Shown here: in pieces, positions 9,930 to 18,908 of the stretch | Position numbering within the stretch: the first letter of the stretch is position 1 | Layout of the letters: the number at the start of each line of letters is the position of its first letter | DNA from: Allomuricauda sp. | GTDB lineage: Bacteria > Bacteroidota > Bacteroidia > Flavobacteriales > Flavobacteriaceae | Length of the DNA stretch: 64,000 bases | Assembly (NCBI GenBank): GCA_017795045.1 | Contig: CP051244.1 | Span: forward strand, 3,653,115-3,717,114 | Direction: 5' to 3' | Notes under the pieces: model-generated | Told to the model about the DNA's origin: nothing | The model's input: only the letters and a program-made list of their open reading frames with translations | Database searches by the model: none | Position numbers and translations under genes: made by a program

Positions 9930-10661
9930 ATGAGTGACCAAATTTACGGCATAAGGGCAGTTCTGGAAGCCATAGGCGCCGAACAGCCCATAAACAAGAT
10001 ATTTCTCCAGAAAGGACTTAAAGGTGAACTTTTCAAGGAATTGGAGACGACCATTCGAAAAAATGGCATCAGCACCTCCTATGTTCCTATTGAGAAACTC
10101 AACCGCCTTACCCGGAACAATCACCAGGGAGTGGTCGCCCAGATTTCCCCGGTCAAGTTCCATGTATTTGAAACCTTGGTCGAAAATATCCTTGCCCAAG
10201 AAGAAAAACCTTTTTTCCTCCTTTTGGACCAAGTCTCCGATGTGCGGAATTTTGGGGCCATCATCCGAACCGCGGAATGCTGCGGGGTACATGGCATTAT
10301 TGTACCCAAAAATGGAGCGGCACCCATCACGGACGACACGGTAAAAACTTCGGCCGGAGCCGCTTTCACCGTGCCCATTGCCAAAGTGGACCATTTAAAG
10401 GATGCGTTGTTCTATCTGCAATCCTCCAACATACAGATAGTGGCCGCTACAGAGAAGACCGAGGATGAAATCTATGCCGTTGATTTTGACCAACCCACCG
10501 CCATCATTATGGGCTCCGAGGACAAGGGTATTTCCCCCTCCATTCTCAGCATGGTGGACCATAAAGCAAAACTGCCTCTTTTGGGGAACATTGGTTCCTT
10601 GAATGTTTCCGTGGCCTGTGGGGTGTTTTTGTACGAAGTGGTCAGGCAAAGAAGATCGTAA
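9930..10661 (+). CDS. rlmB: 23S rRNA (guanosine-2'-O-)-methyltransferase RlmB
   Basis: A SPOUT-class (TrmH family) RNA methyltransferase of 243 residues, the usual RlmB length. An N-terminal substrate-binding domain (about 1-80) is followed by the knotted catalytic domain with the three family motifs: motif 1 at N107-R113 (NFGAIIR) with E116, motif 2 GSEDKG at 195-200, and motif 3 GSLNVSVA at 222-229. RlmB methylates the 2'-O of G2251 in the peptidyl-transferase region of 23S rRNA using SAM. It is convergent with the rhomboid gene, with only 2 bp between the stops. Exact rRNA specificity is inferred from family membership. Confidence 0.93.
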   Translation: MSDQIYGIRAVLEAIGAEQPINKIFLQKGLKGELFKELETTIRKNGISTSYVPIEKLNRLTRNNHQGVVAQISPVKFHVFETLVENILAQEEKPFFLLLDQVSDVRNFGAIIRTAECCGVHGIIVPKNGAAPITDDTVKTSAGAAFTVPIAKVDHLKDALFYLQSSNIQIVAATEKTEDEIYAVDFDQPTAIIMGSEDKGISPSILSMVDHKAKLPLLGNIGSLNVSVACGVFLYEVVRQRRS

Positions 10662-10663
10662 CC

Positions 10664-11386
10664 TTACGCTTCCCCGCCCTTTTTGTAGTGATACTTTATT
10701 TTGATGGGCTCATCGGTTTCCTCCTTCTGTTCGATGAAATTCCCGTCTTCATCAAAATGCTGTAGGAACGGGTCGTTCTCTTCACGATAATCTTCCCTTT
10801 CCCAATCGTATTTTTTTTCAAGGGGAACCTTTACCCGTATGGTCAATGCCAATAAAAGTCCCGTTAGAAATCCTGCCAAGTGCCCTTCCCAAGAAATATT
10901 GTCCTTGACCGGGAAAATGTACCAGATCATACTCCCATAGATAAAAACCACCACCAGGGAAAGCGCCACCAATCTAAAATGTTTGGCCAAAATTCCCTTG
11001 AAGAAGATAAAACTTGCCAAAACATAGATGACCCCACTTGCCCCAATATGGTACGATGGCCTTGCCATGACCCACGTCAGCAACCCTGAGATAAGGGTTC
11101 CCAATACCAATACCTTCAAAGCGGCCCTATTGTAAAAATAAAAGAGAAATGCCGTTAGGATGGCCAAAGGCAAGGTATTGTTATAGAGATGTTCCACCGA
11201 ACCATGGATAAAGGGGCTGAACAAAACTCCCCTTAACCCTTCCAGTTTTCTAGGGTATATGCCATAGCCATTAAAATTGACCCCGTATTGGACTTCAACC
11301 CAAAAAACGATCCAAATGGAGAGCACTGCCACCAATGGAGCCAACAGGACCCCATCCGAAAACCTGAAATGTTCGCTTGTTTTCAT
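10664..11386 (-). CDS. Rhomboid-family intramembrane serine protease
   Basis: A six-helix membrane protein of 240 residues. The catalytic pair is visible: GASG with S117 in TM4 and H169 in TM6 (WEGHLAGFLTG). The HLYNN sequence at 66-70 matches the conserved HxxxN oxyanion-stabilising motif of TM2. The C-terminal tail, about 55 residues, is charged and cytoplasmic. Rhomboids cleave transmembrane substrates inside the bilayer; the substrate here is unknown. It is transcribed alone and divergently from rarA. Confidence 0.92.
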   Translation of the reverse strand: MKTSEHFRFSDGVLLAPLVAVLSIWIVFWVEVQYGVNFNGYGIYPRKLEGLRGVLFSPFIHGSVEHLYNNTLPLAILTAFLFYFYNRAALKVLVLGTLISGLLTWVMARPSYHIGASGVIYVLASFIFFKGILAKHFRLVALSLVVVFIYGSMIWYIFPVKDNISWEGHLAGFLTGLLLALTIRVKVPLEKKYDWEREDYREENDPFLQHFDEDGNFIEQKEETDEPIKIKYHYKKGGEA

Positions 11387-11508
11387 GCAAATGCTAAAAT
11401 CAAATTTCTGACCATATCATTGAAATTACACAAATTGTCATGTTTCCAAAAAAAGTACTACCTCAAAGAAGCTTCGCTTCCCTCCAAATTTGTTTTATTT
11501 TTACCCTT

Positions 11509-12786
11509 ATGAACGAACCCTTGGCAGAACGCATACGTCCAAAAACCCTAGAGGACTACATCAGTCAACAGCATTTGATAGGCCCCCATGGCTCATTGAC
11601 CAACCAAATCAAGAACGGTGTTATCCCCTCATTGATCTTTTGGGGTCCACCGGGAACGGGAAAGACCACGCTAGCCAACATCATTGCCCATGAAAGCCAA
11701 AGACCTTTTTACACTCTAAGTGCGATAAGCAGTGGTGTCAAGGATGTACGGGAAGTCATTGAAAAAGCCAAACAAAGTGGTGGATTGTTCACTTCCAAAA
11801 ACCCTATTTTGTTCATTGATGAAATCCATCGCTTTAGCAAATCGCAACAGGATTCCTTGTTGGGTGCCGTTGAAAAGGGTTGGGTCACCCTGATTGGCGC
11901 CACAACGGAAAACCCAAGTTTTGAAGTAATCCCCGCCCTTTTGTCCCGGTGTCAGGTCTATGTATTGAACCCTTTTGGCAAAGAAGATTTGGAAGCTCTT
12001 TTGGAACGTGCCATTAAAACCGACACCTCTCTAAAGAACAAAAAAATACAACTAGAAGAGACCGAGGCCCTGTTACGGCTTTCAGGGGGTGATGGCAGAA
12101 AACTTTTGAACATTTTTGAGCTGATCGTCAATTCGGAAATGGGAAAGGAAGTGACCATTACCAACGAATCTGTATTGAACAAGGTCCAAAAGAACACGGT
12201 TCTTTACGATAAAACCGGGGAACAGCATTACGATATCATTTCCGCATTCATCAAGTCTATCCGGGGGAGCGACCCCAATGCTGCAGTTTATTGGTTGGCC
12301 CGTATGATCGAGGGGGGCGAGGATGTAAAGTTCATTGCCCGAAGGATGGTCATTTTAGCTTCGGAAGATATCGGAAATGCCAATCCTACCGCCCTTGTTA
12401 TGGCCAATACCACTTTTCAGGCGGTAAACACCATTGGGCATCCAGAAGCTCGAATCATCTTGAGCCAGTGTGCCACTTATCTGGCCAGTTCCCCAAAGAG
12501 CAACTCCAGCTATATGGCCATCAACCTTGCACAACAAAAAGTGCGGGAGACCGGCGACCTGTCTGTTCCCATGGCCATACGGAACGCCCCTACCAAACTG
12601 ATGAAGGATCTAGGATACGGAAAGGGATACGATTATGCCCACAATCATGAAAACAACTTTGTGGACCATGAGTTTCTACCCGACGAAATCAAGGGAACTC
12701 CCTTCTACCAACCCGGCAATAATCCAAGGGAAAATGCTATGAGGGAGTTTTTAAAAAAGCGTTGGAAGGACAAATACGGGTTTTAA
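11509..12786 (+). CDS. rarA: Replication-associated recombination protein A (RarA/MgsA AAA ATPase)
   Basis: A 425-residue AAA+ ATPase from the clamp-loader branch. Walker [10 protein letters not shown] lies at 46-54, Walker B FIDEIH at about 102-107, sensor 1 in GATTENPSF, then the C-terminal tetramerisation domain ([19 protein letters not shown] is the characteristic RarA stretch). I chose ATG 11509 ([12 protein letters not shown]), matching the conserved N-terminus; an in-frame ATG at 11440 would add 23 unrelated residues. RarA acts at stalled replication forks. Its stop codon overlaps the opposing gene's stop by 3 bp. Confidence 0.95.
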   Translation: MNEPLAERIRPKTLEDYISQQHLIGPHGSLTNQIKNGVIPSLIFWGPPGTGKTTLANIIAHESQRPFYTLSAISSGVKDVREVIEKAKQSGGLFTSKNPILFIDEIHRFSKSQQDSLLGAVEKGWVTLIGATTENPSFEVIPALLSRCQVYVLNPFGKEDLEALLERAIKTDTSLKNKKIQLEETEALLRLSGGDGRKLLNIFELIVNSEMGKEVTITNESVLNKVQKNTVLYDKTGEQHYDIISAFIKSIRGSDPNAAVYWLARMIEGGEDVKFIARRMVILASEDIGNANPTALVMANTTFQAVNTIGHPEARIILSQCATYLASSPKSNSSYMAINLAQQKVRETGDLSVPMAIRNAPTKLMKDLGYGKGYDYAHNHENNFVDHEFLPDEIKGTPFYQPGNNPRENAMREFLKKRWKDKYGF

Positions 12787-13631
12787 AACTTGATATTGAG
12801 TTCCTGAAGTTTCTTTTCCCCATTTTCCGAGTATTCCAGAAACCATTTTCCGTCCTTTTGAAAGACCACGGCATTCCCGGCATAATCGGTTAAAAAGACA
12901 TTCTCAATGGATGTTTCTTCAAGTTTTAATACCACTTTTGGGGTGCTGTCCACCAGTTGATACCCATTACCAGTGGGTTGGGCATACAACATCTCAAAGG
13001 TGAGTGGTTGCTCCCTCACTTTTTCCTCTGCCTTTACCATACCCGAGGGTTTAGGCTCCAAACTTTTATAGCTCTGGTTGTCTGGCGTGGCTTCTTGCTG
13101 AACTACTTTGGATTGAGCGGGTTCATCCAAAGTTTGAACATCGTTCCTATAACTTACCGTAATAGGCTTTTCTTGCACCTGCTCCTTTGGGGCTTCTTTT
13201 TTGGGAACATACTTATAGTCCATCCCATCAAATGAAACAAAGGCCTTTTCCAATGCCTCCCTATAAGCTGGCTGGTATTCCTTGATCCTGCTTACGCCTT
13301 GCATGGTCCTGTAGACTTCCTTGGACTGGCAATCTATCAAAGCTATACTTACTTTGGTGGAAAACATGGGAGATTCATCCACCAAGCTGGCCGTTAGTCC
13401 CAGGCATCTGTTGTTGGCCAAGTCTTCCGGCAATGCATCATCATATACCGCAGTAAATCCTTTTTTCGTGAAAAGATATTTTACAATGGTACTGGTCTGG
13501 TACTGATTCTCGGACTTAAATCCCTCAAATCTCTTTGGAACTATAATGTATTTATAGTCGTTCAATTGTCCGTTCACCAAGTTGCTTGCCCCAAGGACAA
13601 ACACCAATATGTACAATAGTTTAGATTTCAT
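12783..13631 (-). CDS. Conserved hypothetical secreted protein
   Basis: A 282-residue protein with a clear Sec signal peptide (about 21 residues) and no membrane anchor, so probably periplasmic. ATG 13631 is chosen because the upstream extension to 13712 gives no signal peptide. The mature start LNDYKYIIVPKRF resembles a group of conserved flavobacterial proteins without a named function. The central part is low-complexity and rich in Lys, Glu, Gln and Pro, probably a linker, and the last 60 residues look beta-rich. It is the last gene of a minus-strand run, 13 bp after the DUF5723-like gene, which suggests a joint envelope role. Confidence 0.75.
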   Translation of the reverse strand: MKSKLLYILVFVLGASNLVNGQLNDYKYIIVPKRFEGFKSENQYQTSTIVKYLFTKKGFTAVYDDALPEDLANNRCLGLTASLVDESPMFSTKVSIALIDCQSKEVYRTMQGVSRIKEYQPAYREALEKAFVSFDGMDYKYVPKKEAPKEQVQEKPITVSYRNDVQTLDEPAQSKVVQQEATPDNQSYKSLEPKPSGMVKAEEKVREQPLTFEMLYAQPTGNGYQLVDSTPKVVLKLEETSIENVFLTDYAGNAVVFQKDGKWFLEYSENGEKKLQELNIKF

Positions 13632-13644
13632 ATAGTGTGTATGC

Positions 13645-15105
13645 TCAATTATCGTTCCAAGATATGATATTAAATCCGAACTGTAAAGAAGCATAGTGGC
13701 TATCGGCAACATTCCTATAACTCAAGAGATTGTCTCCCAATATATAAAAGTTTACCGGGCCAGCTTGAAGGTTAAGCCCCAACCCTACATTGGTCCATGA
13801 ATATTTGTCAACGGTATAGGTGGTCTTCAAAGACAAGGTTCTTCCCAATCTTTTTTGATAAAACCCGGTCAAGGCAGGTTGAATACCCCTCGGCCTTTTC
13901 ATTAAGAACAGCTGCCCTCCTAGACTGTTTCTATAGATACCGGACTTTCCTCCTCCCCTTTCCATATTGACCCCGCAACCACAGTTTTCCATGGAACGTC
14001 CATTAGCTTCACCAAAGTCATAACGAATGGACCCATAAACCTTTACGGGTCTCAGGGATATATACCCGGAATTGTTTTCTTCATAAGGCAGGGTTTCTTC
14101 TATATCGTCCACCAATTCCTGCCAAAGATCATTGTTGACATCATTGATATCCTCGGGCAAGAATACCGTAATTCCTTCTGTGCTGGCGTTTCCGCGAAGC
14201 GTATAGTTCTGGATGTCTTTCGAATTGTAGATGAACCCAACATCAAGGATACTCGCAGTAATGGTGGTTTGGGGATTTAGGTTATAGCTGAAACCGGCAT
14301 CGAAGCCTAAACCCAGATTGCCTCCCAATAAGACCCTTTTGGTAAAAAGACTGGTCAAGTCTTTGGTAGTGGTGGACGTATCTTCGTCCAAAATATCATA
14401 AAAGCCCTTGACCCCGGCAGTTTGCAATTGCATATCGGCAACAATACTACTCACATAGACATTGTTCTGCCCCGGGCTGGTCCTAAAAGAACCCGAGTTG
14501 TGTATGGATTGAAATTGAAAAATACTGGAATACAGTTTGGCCCGTGCCCCTACGGTAAGGTCGTTGCTTAGTTTCCTGTTGACCCCAAAATGGAATACGT
14601 TCACCATTTCCCCTCTTAGATTAAGATCACCAAGGTCAAAGCTCCTCCCAATATTGGCGCCTCCGTTCCCTTCAAAAGCAAGTAACACCAAATCTTTAGG
14701 CCAATAGACAATGATGTCCGTCTCTCCGTACATTCCAAAGGAATAATAGTCATCAGGTCTGTTTCTCCCCCTAAATCCAACATAAAATCCTTCTATCTGG
14801 TTGGTGGTGCTAAAATCGTCTTTACGTGTCATTGCATCCAATACGCGTTCCCGAACCTTCGTGGTGAAGTCAATTCCGTCATCTGCAAACAAATCGTTCA
14901 CGGTAACACCGCTTGTACCTGCCTGAAAAGAGAGGCCCGACAATACAGGTATTCCCACATGCCACTTTTCTGAAGTCTTTACCCCTGGGTTTAGCATAAG
15001 TGACTGTGGAATCTCATTAAAATCGTACAGCAACTGTTTGTTTTGCGCGTAGAGCGCATGCATTCCAAACCAAATGACAAAAATGAGCTTAATCCCTTTC
15101 CTCAT
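13645..15105 (-). CDS. DUF5723-like outer-membrane-associated protein
   Basis: A 486-residue protein with an N-terminal signal peptide ending near ALYAQ. The mature start LLYDFNEIPQSLMLNPG is the hallmark I associate with the DUF5723 family, which resembles PorP/SprF-like beta-barrels in Bacteroidetes. The rest is a series of alternating beta-strand segments with a terminal strand GFNIISW, consistent with an outer-membrane barrel. A Cys pair (CGCG, about residue 385) sits in a loop. It overlaps the upstream lipoprotein gene by 4 bp, so the two are translationally coupled. Function unknown. Confidence 0.75.
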   Translation of the reverse strand: MRKGIKLIFVIWFGMHALYAQNKQLLYDFNEIPQSLMLNPGVKTSEKWHVGIPVLSGLSFQAGTSGVTVNDLFADDGIDFTTKVRERVLDAMTRKDDFSTTNQIEGFYVGFRGRNRPDDYYSFGMYGETDIIVYWPKDLVLLAFEGNGGANIGRSFDLGDLNLRGEMVNVFHFGVNRKLSNDLTVGARAKLYSSIFQFQSIHNSGSFRTSPGQNNVYVSSIVADMQLQTAGVKGFYDILDEDTSTTTKDLTSLFTKRVLLGGNLGLGFDAGFSYNLNPQTTITASILDVGFIYNSKDIQNYTLRGNASTEGITVFLPEDINDVNNDLWQELVDDIEETLPYEENNSGYISLRPVKVYGSIRYDFGEANGRSMENCGCGVNMERGGGKSGIYRNSLGGQLFLMKRPRGIQPALTGFYQKRLGRTLSLKTTYTVDKYSWTNVGLGLNLQAGPVNFYILGDNLLSYRNVADSHYASLQFGFNIISWNDN

Positions 15106-15656
15106 TTCAATCGGAATAAAAATTCAGCTCCAGAGCTTAGCTTTATCTTAGGGTCTGATGTTGTAGAAACACTGGTACTGTCGCTTAAATTCCCCACAGC
15201 TATCCGAAGACTTGAAGTTGTTGTCAATATATCTATGCTTCTCCCACCTGGCCCATAAAATACGTCCCGGGTAAAAACTTCAGGCATATTGGGTTCCACG
15301 ATAAAGGACTCAACATCCAATACATCTCCATTTTCATCCAAAAACTCAATGGCAATCCCTATTCGTTTAGTGGTGGTATTCTCAAGCTCATACTGGATGG
15401 TCCCTTCCAAAAGTCGTTCGGCAACAAACTCTTCATTGAAGGCATCAAAATTTATCGTCTGTACATAAAAAACCCCAACATCACCCGCAGCGTTAATAGT
15501 TGCTTCGTCCGATTCCAGATAAAAAATACCCGAAGCCAAGGTAGGAGTTATGGAAAGGTCTTCAAACTGATCAAAATCCTGCTTTTCGGAACATGAATTG
15601 AACAGGAACAGGAAAAATATGAGTACCACTAGCAAACGGCAACGTGATCCTTTCAT
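15102..15656 (-). CDS. Hypothetical lipoprotein
   Basis: 184 residues with a strong hydrophobic leader and lipobox LFNSC (Cys at about 22), so a predicted lipoprotein. The remainder is beta-rich with no motif I recognise. The 4-bp ATGA overlap with the following barrel-like gene points to a lipoprotein/barrel pair acting together in the envelope. Confidence 0.7.
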   Translation of the reverse strand: MKGSRCRLLVVLIFFLFLFNSCSEKQDFDQFEDLSITPTLASGIFYLESDEATINAAGDVGVFYVQTINFDAFNEEFVAERLLEGTIQYELENTTTKRIGIAIEFLDENGDVLDVESFIVEPNMPEVFTRDVFYGPGGRSIDILTTTSSLRIAVGNLSDSTSVSTTSDPKIKLSSGAEFLFRLK

Positions 15657-15712
15657 AGACTAAAATTCATTTTCAAGTGAAACAATGGGGCATGCCGTAC
15701 CCTATGTTAACT

Positions 15713-16402
15713 CTATAAAATGTTTTTTATTTCAATGAGATCGTTAATTGTTTTGCAATGATCGTGCCCAGGTTCTTTGTTGGAATTAAAGTGAAGTACC
15801 TGCATCTTAACCGTTTTGGCGCCAATGATGTCCGCTTCAAGGCTATCACCGATCATCAGGGTGTTTTTAGCTTCTACTTTGGCCTTGGTCAATGCCAACT
15901 TAAAAATGTGGGGGTCTGGCTTTTTTACCCCAGCCATTTCAGAATTGACCACATGATCAAAAAAATGATGGATGTTACTTCCTTTGAGCTTTTTTTCCTG
16001 CACCTCGTGAAAACCATTGGTAATGATATGCAACCTATACTTGGGCTCAAGATACTCCAACACCTTCAGGGCATTGGGCATCAGATGGGTAAAAGAAGAC
16101 AGATACGCTATGTATTCATGGGCCAGTTCATGGATTAGTTTATCTGGCACCGCAGCCTCCATAGCGTCAAACGTACGCCTTAATCTTTGAAAACGCAGTT
16201 CTGACTTATCAATCCTATTTTCCCTGTAGAGTTTCCAATATTCAAGATTGATGGGGGCATATATCCTCAAAAAGTCTTCCAACACAACAGAAACCCCGTT
16301 CGCTTTGAAAATCTTCTCAAAAGTAAGGGCAGAATTCCTTTCAAAATCCCACAGCGTGTGGTCCAAGTCAAAAAAAATATCGGTGATCCTGTGCTCAAAC
16401 AT
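15713..16402 (-). CDS. YjjG-family noncanonical pyrimidine nucleotidase (HAD hydrolase)
   Basis: A 229-residue HAD-superfamily phosphatase. Motif I FFDLDHTLWDF (about 10-20) carries the nucleophile and acid Asp residues and is very close to YjjG. Motif II is in HIITNGF (about 117-123), the Lys of motif III in KKPDPHIF, and motif IV in MIGDSLEADI. YjjG-type enzymes dephosphorylate noncanonical pyrimidine nucleotides. The gene overlaps the upstream deacetylase-like gene by 8 bp, indicating cotranscription. Confidence 0.88.
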   Translation of the reverse strand: MFEHRITDIFFDLDHTLWDFERNSALTFEKIFKANGVSVVLEDFLRIYAPINLEYWKLYRENRIDKSELRFQRLRRTFDAMEAAVPDKLIHELAHEYIAYLSSFTHLMPNALKVLEYLEPKYRLHIITNGFHEVQEKKLKGSNIHHFFDHVVNSEMAGVKKPDPHIFKLALTKAKVEAKNTLMIGDSLEADIIGAKTVKMQVLHFNSNKEPGHDHCKTINDLIEIKNIL

Positions 16403-17690
16403 AATATCTCTTCAGAAACGATTGATATAGCTCCATCCAATCAACCATATGACCACTCCCCAAAAGTTCATTGGAGAAAACAATGGTCATATTCCCATTT
16501 ACTTGCTTTATCCATCTATATACGCTGTCCATTTTTTCGAATATCTCCTCTTTATTCCTATAATTTGTCAACGCATAATCATGCACCGTAAAAGGGTGCA
16601 CCTTTAAGGGTTGTCGCACCTCCATGTTGATATCATAAAAATGGAAAGGGGTGCATGTACCAGCCCTGAACCCTATTTGATGGGTATATCCCATGGAAAA
16701 ATCATCCGTAAATTCCGTCTCCACCAAATTCCGATACGTAGTGGGCACACTTACCCTGTTATACCGAAGTCTTGCATAATTGATGGGCCTATTAATGAGA
16801 TTGCCCAATTGTTTTTTCTCCTCTTTCAAGACCGACTTGTCCGTGGAGGATAAAAACGAAGTACTCAAAGAGACCGTACTATAATCCGCCACCGATTTTA
16901 TAAGATATCGAAACTTATTGTTGTTGGGGGATATGTTCTTATCATGGGCCGAATGCTTGGCAAACTGAAAAAAGAACATGGTCTTAATGGGCATTTTTTT
17001 GTGGATTTCCACCAATTCGTAAAAGTTGTCATAAGGGTCTTTGCTGAAGCCCAACAAAACCGAAAACCGCTTTGCGATATCCCTTAATTTAAAATTGCCC
17101 AAGTCAATCAAAAAACCTCCCAGACTTCTCATAAAGCCCCGCATGGCATAACAGTGCGAGGCGGTCACGTTTATAATCGATGTAAAACTGTACTCCCTCT
17201 GCCCAACTTCCATATCCGGAAATCGTTCCTTAAGGGTATCCAAAAGTTTATAAGCCCATATATCCACCACGGGAAGTTGCAGAAAATTGTTCTGGTATGC
17301 CAAGCTTTCCTTTACCGGAAACCTTCCTACGCTATCCTTCACATGGGGGAGATATTCTTCATACCTACTCAAAAGGAAAAAGCTTGCCGAAAAAATATCA
17401 TAAGGGATGGAGCTTTTCTCTCCGCTCATAAAAAAACAGGGGATACCGTCCCAATCACCCACTTTAATTTCCAAGTCGTTGATACCCTGTTCAAACAAAA
17501 GGTCGTTGCTCCTAATAAAAAATTCGTTCTGTAGAGGCTGCTTGGAATAGGTCATTTTGGGACCTGAATGTTTGATAAAGTCCTCTACCCTTGTGGTGAA
17601 CGAAATTTCCACACCCAATATCTTCTCGAAAAGCTGACGGGCGGTGTACGTGAGTCGATTGGTGATCTTATGGGTAAATATCAATAGCAT
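16395..17690 (-). CDS. Polysaccharide deacetylase-like protein, catalytic residues apparently lost
   Basis: A 431-residue relative of the flavobacterial polysaccharide deacetylase-family proteins (N-terminal extension domain followed by a CE4-like fold). Conserved landmarks remain, such as FFLLSRYEEY (about 105-112), TDDFSMGYTHQIGFRAGTCTPF and LKVHPFTVHD. Where I expect the metal-binding Asp-x-Asp (a T-x-D-x-D type sequence), this protein has INVTAS (N174-T176), and where family members have the metal-binding His (HPSY-like) it has STSF (S276). It is therefore probably inactive as a metal-dependent deacetylase. The comparison rests on my memory of the family consensus. It lies 12 bp downstream of radC. 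Confidence 0.75.
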   Translation of the reverse strand: MLLIFTHKITNRLTYTARQLFEKILGVEISFTTRVEDFIKHSGPKMTYSKQPLQNEFFIRSNDLLFEQGINDLEIKVGDWDGIPCFFMSGEKSSIPYDIFSASFFLLSRYEEYLPHVKDSVGRFPVKESLAYQNNFLQLPVVDIWAYKLLDTLKERFPDMEVGQREYSFTSIINVTASHCYAMRGFMRSLGGFLIDLGNFKLRDIAKRFSVLLGFSKDPYDNFYELVEIHKKMPIKTMFFFQFAKHSAHDKNISPNNNKFRYLIKSVADYSTVSLSTSFLSSTDKSVLKEEKKQLGNLINRPINYARLRYNRVSVPTTYRNLVETEFTDDFSMGYTHQIGFRAGTCTPFHFYDINMEVRQPLKVHPFTVHDYALTNYRNKEEIFEKMDSVYRWIKQVNGNMTIVFSNELLGSGHMVDWMELYQSFLKRYYV

Positions 17691-17702
17691 AAATGGCGAT
17701 AA

Positions 17703-18401
17703 TCATAACATGCCTTGATCGGCAAAACTCAAATAATGGTGTCGTGTCAAAATCAAATGGTCCAATACTTTTATGTCCAACGCCTCTGAAGCATTTTTCA
17801 GCTTCTCGGTAATATGCTTGTCCGAGGCACTGGGTTTCAATGTTCCGGAAGGGTGGTTATGGGCCAGGATAATCCCCACGGCACCAAGCTCAAGGGCCTC
17901 TTTTAAAACCAGTCTTACATCTACCAGGGTTCCCGTAATACCTCCTTTGCTCAATTGTGACTTATGGATTACCTTGTTGGAATTGTTGAGATATACAATC
18001 CAGAATTCCTCATGTTGCAACTCTCCCATAATCGGGTACAAAAGTTCAAAAGCATCCCTGCTGCCGGATATCTTGGTAATCTTTCCGGTATCCTGCATTC
18101 GTCTTCGCCTTCCCACCTCCAACGCGGCAGCAATGGTAACGGCCTTGGCCTCCCCAATTCCCTTGAACTTCATCAATTGGTTTACCGAAAGTTTCCCCAT
18201 CTCACTTAAATTGTGGCCCACCGAGGCCAAAATCCGCTTGGACAGTTCCACGGCACTCTCGTCCCGGTTCCCTGAACCAATGAGAATGGCGATCAATTCC
18301 GCATCGGACAGGACAAAACTACCTTTATGCCGCAGTTTTTCCCTAGGCTTGTCGTCATCCGCCCAATTTTTGATTGAAAAGGAAACCAATTTTTCTTGCA
18401 T
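17703..18401 (-). CDS. radC: RadC-family JAB/MPN-domain protein
   Basis: 232 residues: an N-terminal helix-hairpin-helix region (LMKFKGIGEAKAVTIAAA, about 80-98) followed by a JAB1/MPN metalloprotease fold with the zinc motif HNHPSG and a downstream Asp (HNHPSGTLKPSASD), complete for the family. Despite its name, a DNA-repair role for RadC is not established. It appears to be the first gene of a minus-strand run of up to six genes. Confidence 0.93.
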   Translation of the reverse strand: MQEKLVSFSIKNWADDDKPREKLRHKGSFVLSDAELIAILIGSGNRDESAVELSKRILASVGHNLSEMGKLSVNQLMKFKGIGEAKAVTIAAALEVGRRRRMQDTGKITKISGSRDAFELLYPIMGELQHEEFWIVYLNNSNKVIHKSQLSKGGITGTLVDVRLVLKEALELGAVGIILAHNHPSGTLKPSASDKHITEKLKNASEALDIKVLDHLILTRHHYLSFADQGML

Positions 18402-18454
18402 CCTCTAAAGATAGGAGATTAAATTTATGTAATTTTCAATGTAAATCTTATCCT

Positions 18455-18904
18455 ATGAAATCATTGTTCAACACTGAGGCCCATGCTGAAATCCTTTCCC
18501 GAATCGATAAACTTTCGGAATCCACCCAGAGGCAATGGGGCAAAATGGAGGTTGGACAAATGCTGTACCATTGTCAGTTTCCCCTAAAGGTGGCTTTGGG
18601 CAAACTTACAATAAAAAAACCCAATCCTTTTATGAAGCTCATGTTCAAAGTTTTTAAAAAGAGCATGTATAATGACATCCCTTGGAAACACAATTTACCC
18701 ACTGCACCGGGGTTTCGGGTCAAGGACAGGAAAGATTTTCCAAAGGAAAAACAAGCCTTGGTTACCCTTATCAATGATTTTCATGAGGAGAGGCATATTA
18801 AAGACCGGGGACCCCACCCTGCTTTTGGCGATCTCACTTATGATCAGTGGGGACAAATACAGTACAAGCATTTGGACCATCATTTACGGCAATTTGGGGT
18901 TTAA
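18455..18904 (+). CDS. DUF1569-like protein
   Basis: A 149-residue soluble protein starting at ATG 18455. The layout resembles DUF1569/DinB-like four-helix proteins: QRQWGKMEVGQMLYHC near residues 26-41 and a C-terminal HPAFGDLTYDQWGQIQYKHLDHHL segment rich in His, the typical potential metal-binding signature of the DinB superfamily. Function unknown. It is transcribed away from radC and converges on the truncated Mur ligase, leaving 4 bp between the two genes. Confidence 0.78.
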   Translation: MKSLFNTEAHAEILSRIDKLSESTQRQWGKMEVGQMLYHCQFPLKVALGKLTIKKPNPFMKLMFKVFKKSMYNDIPWKHNLPTAPGFRVKDRKDFPKEKQALVTLINDFHEERHIKDRGPHPAFGDLTYDQWGQIQYKHLDHHLRQFGV

Positions 18905-18908
18905 CCCA

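Noticed and set aside
12783..12786. Possible frameshift or fusion at the rarA end
   Set aside because: The two genes are simply convergent with overlapping stop codons.
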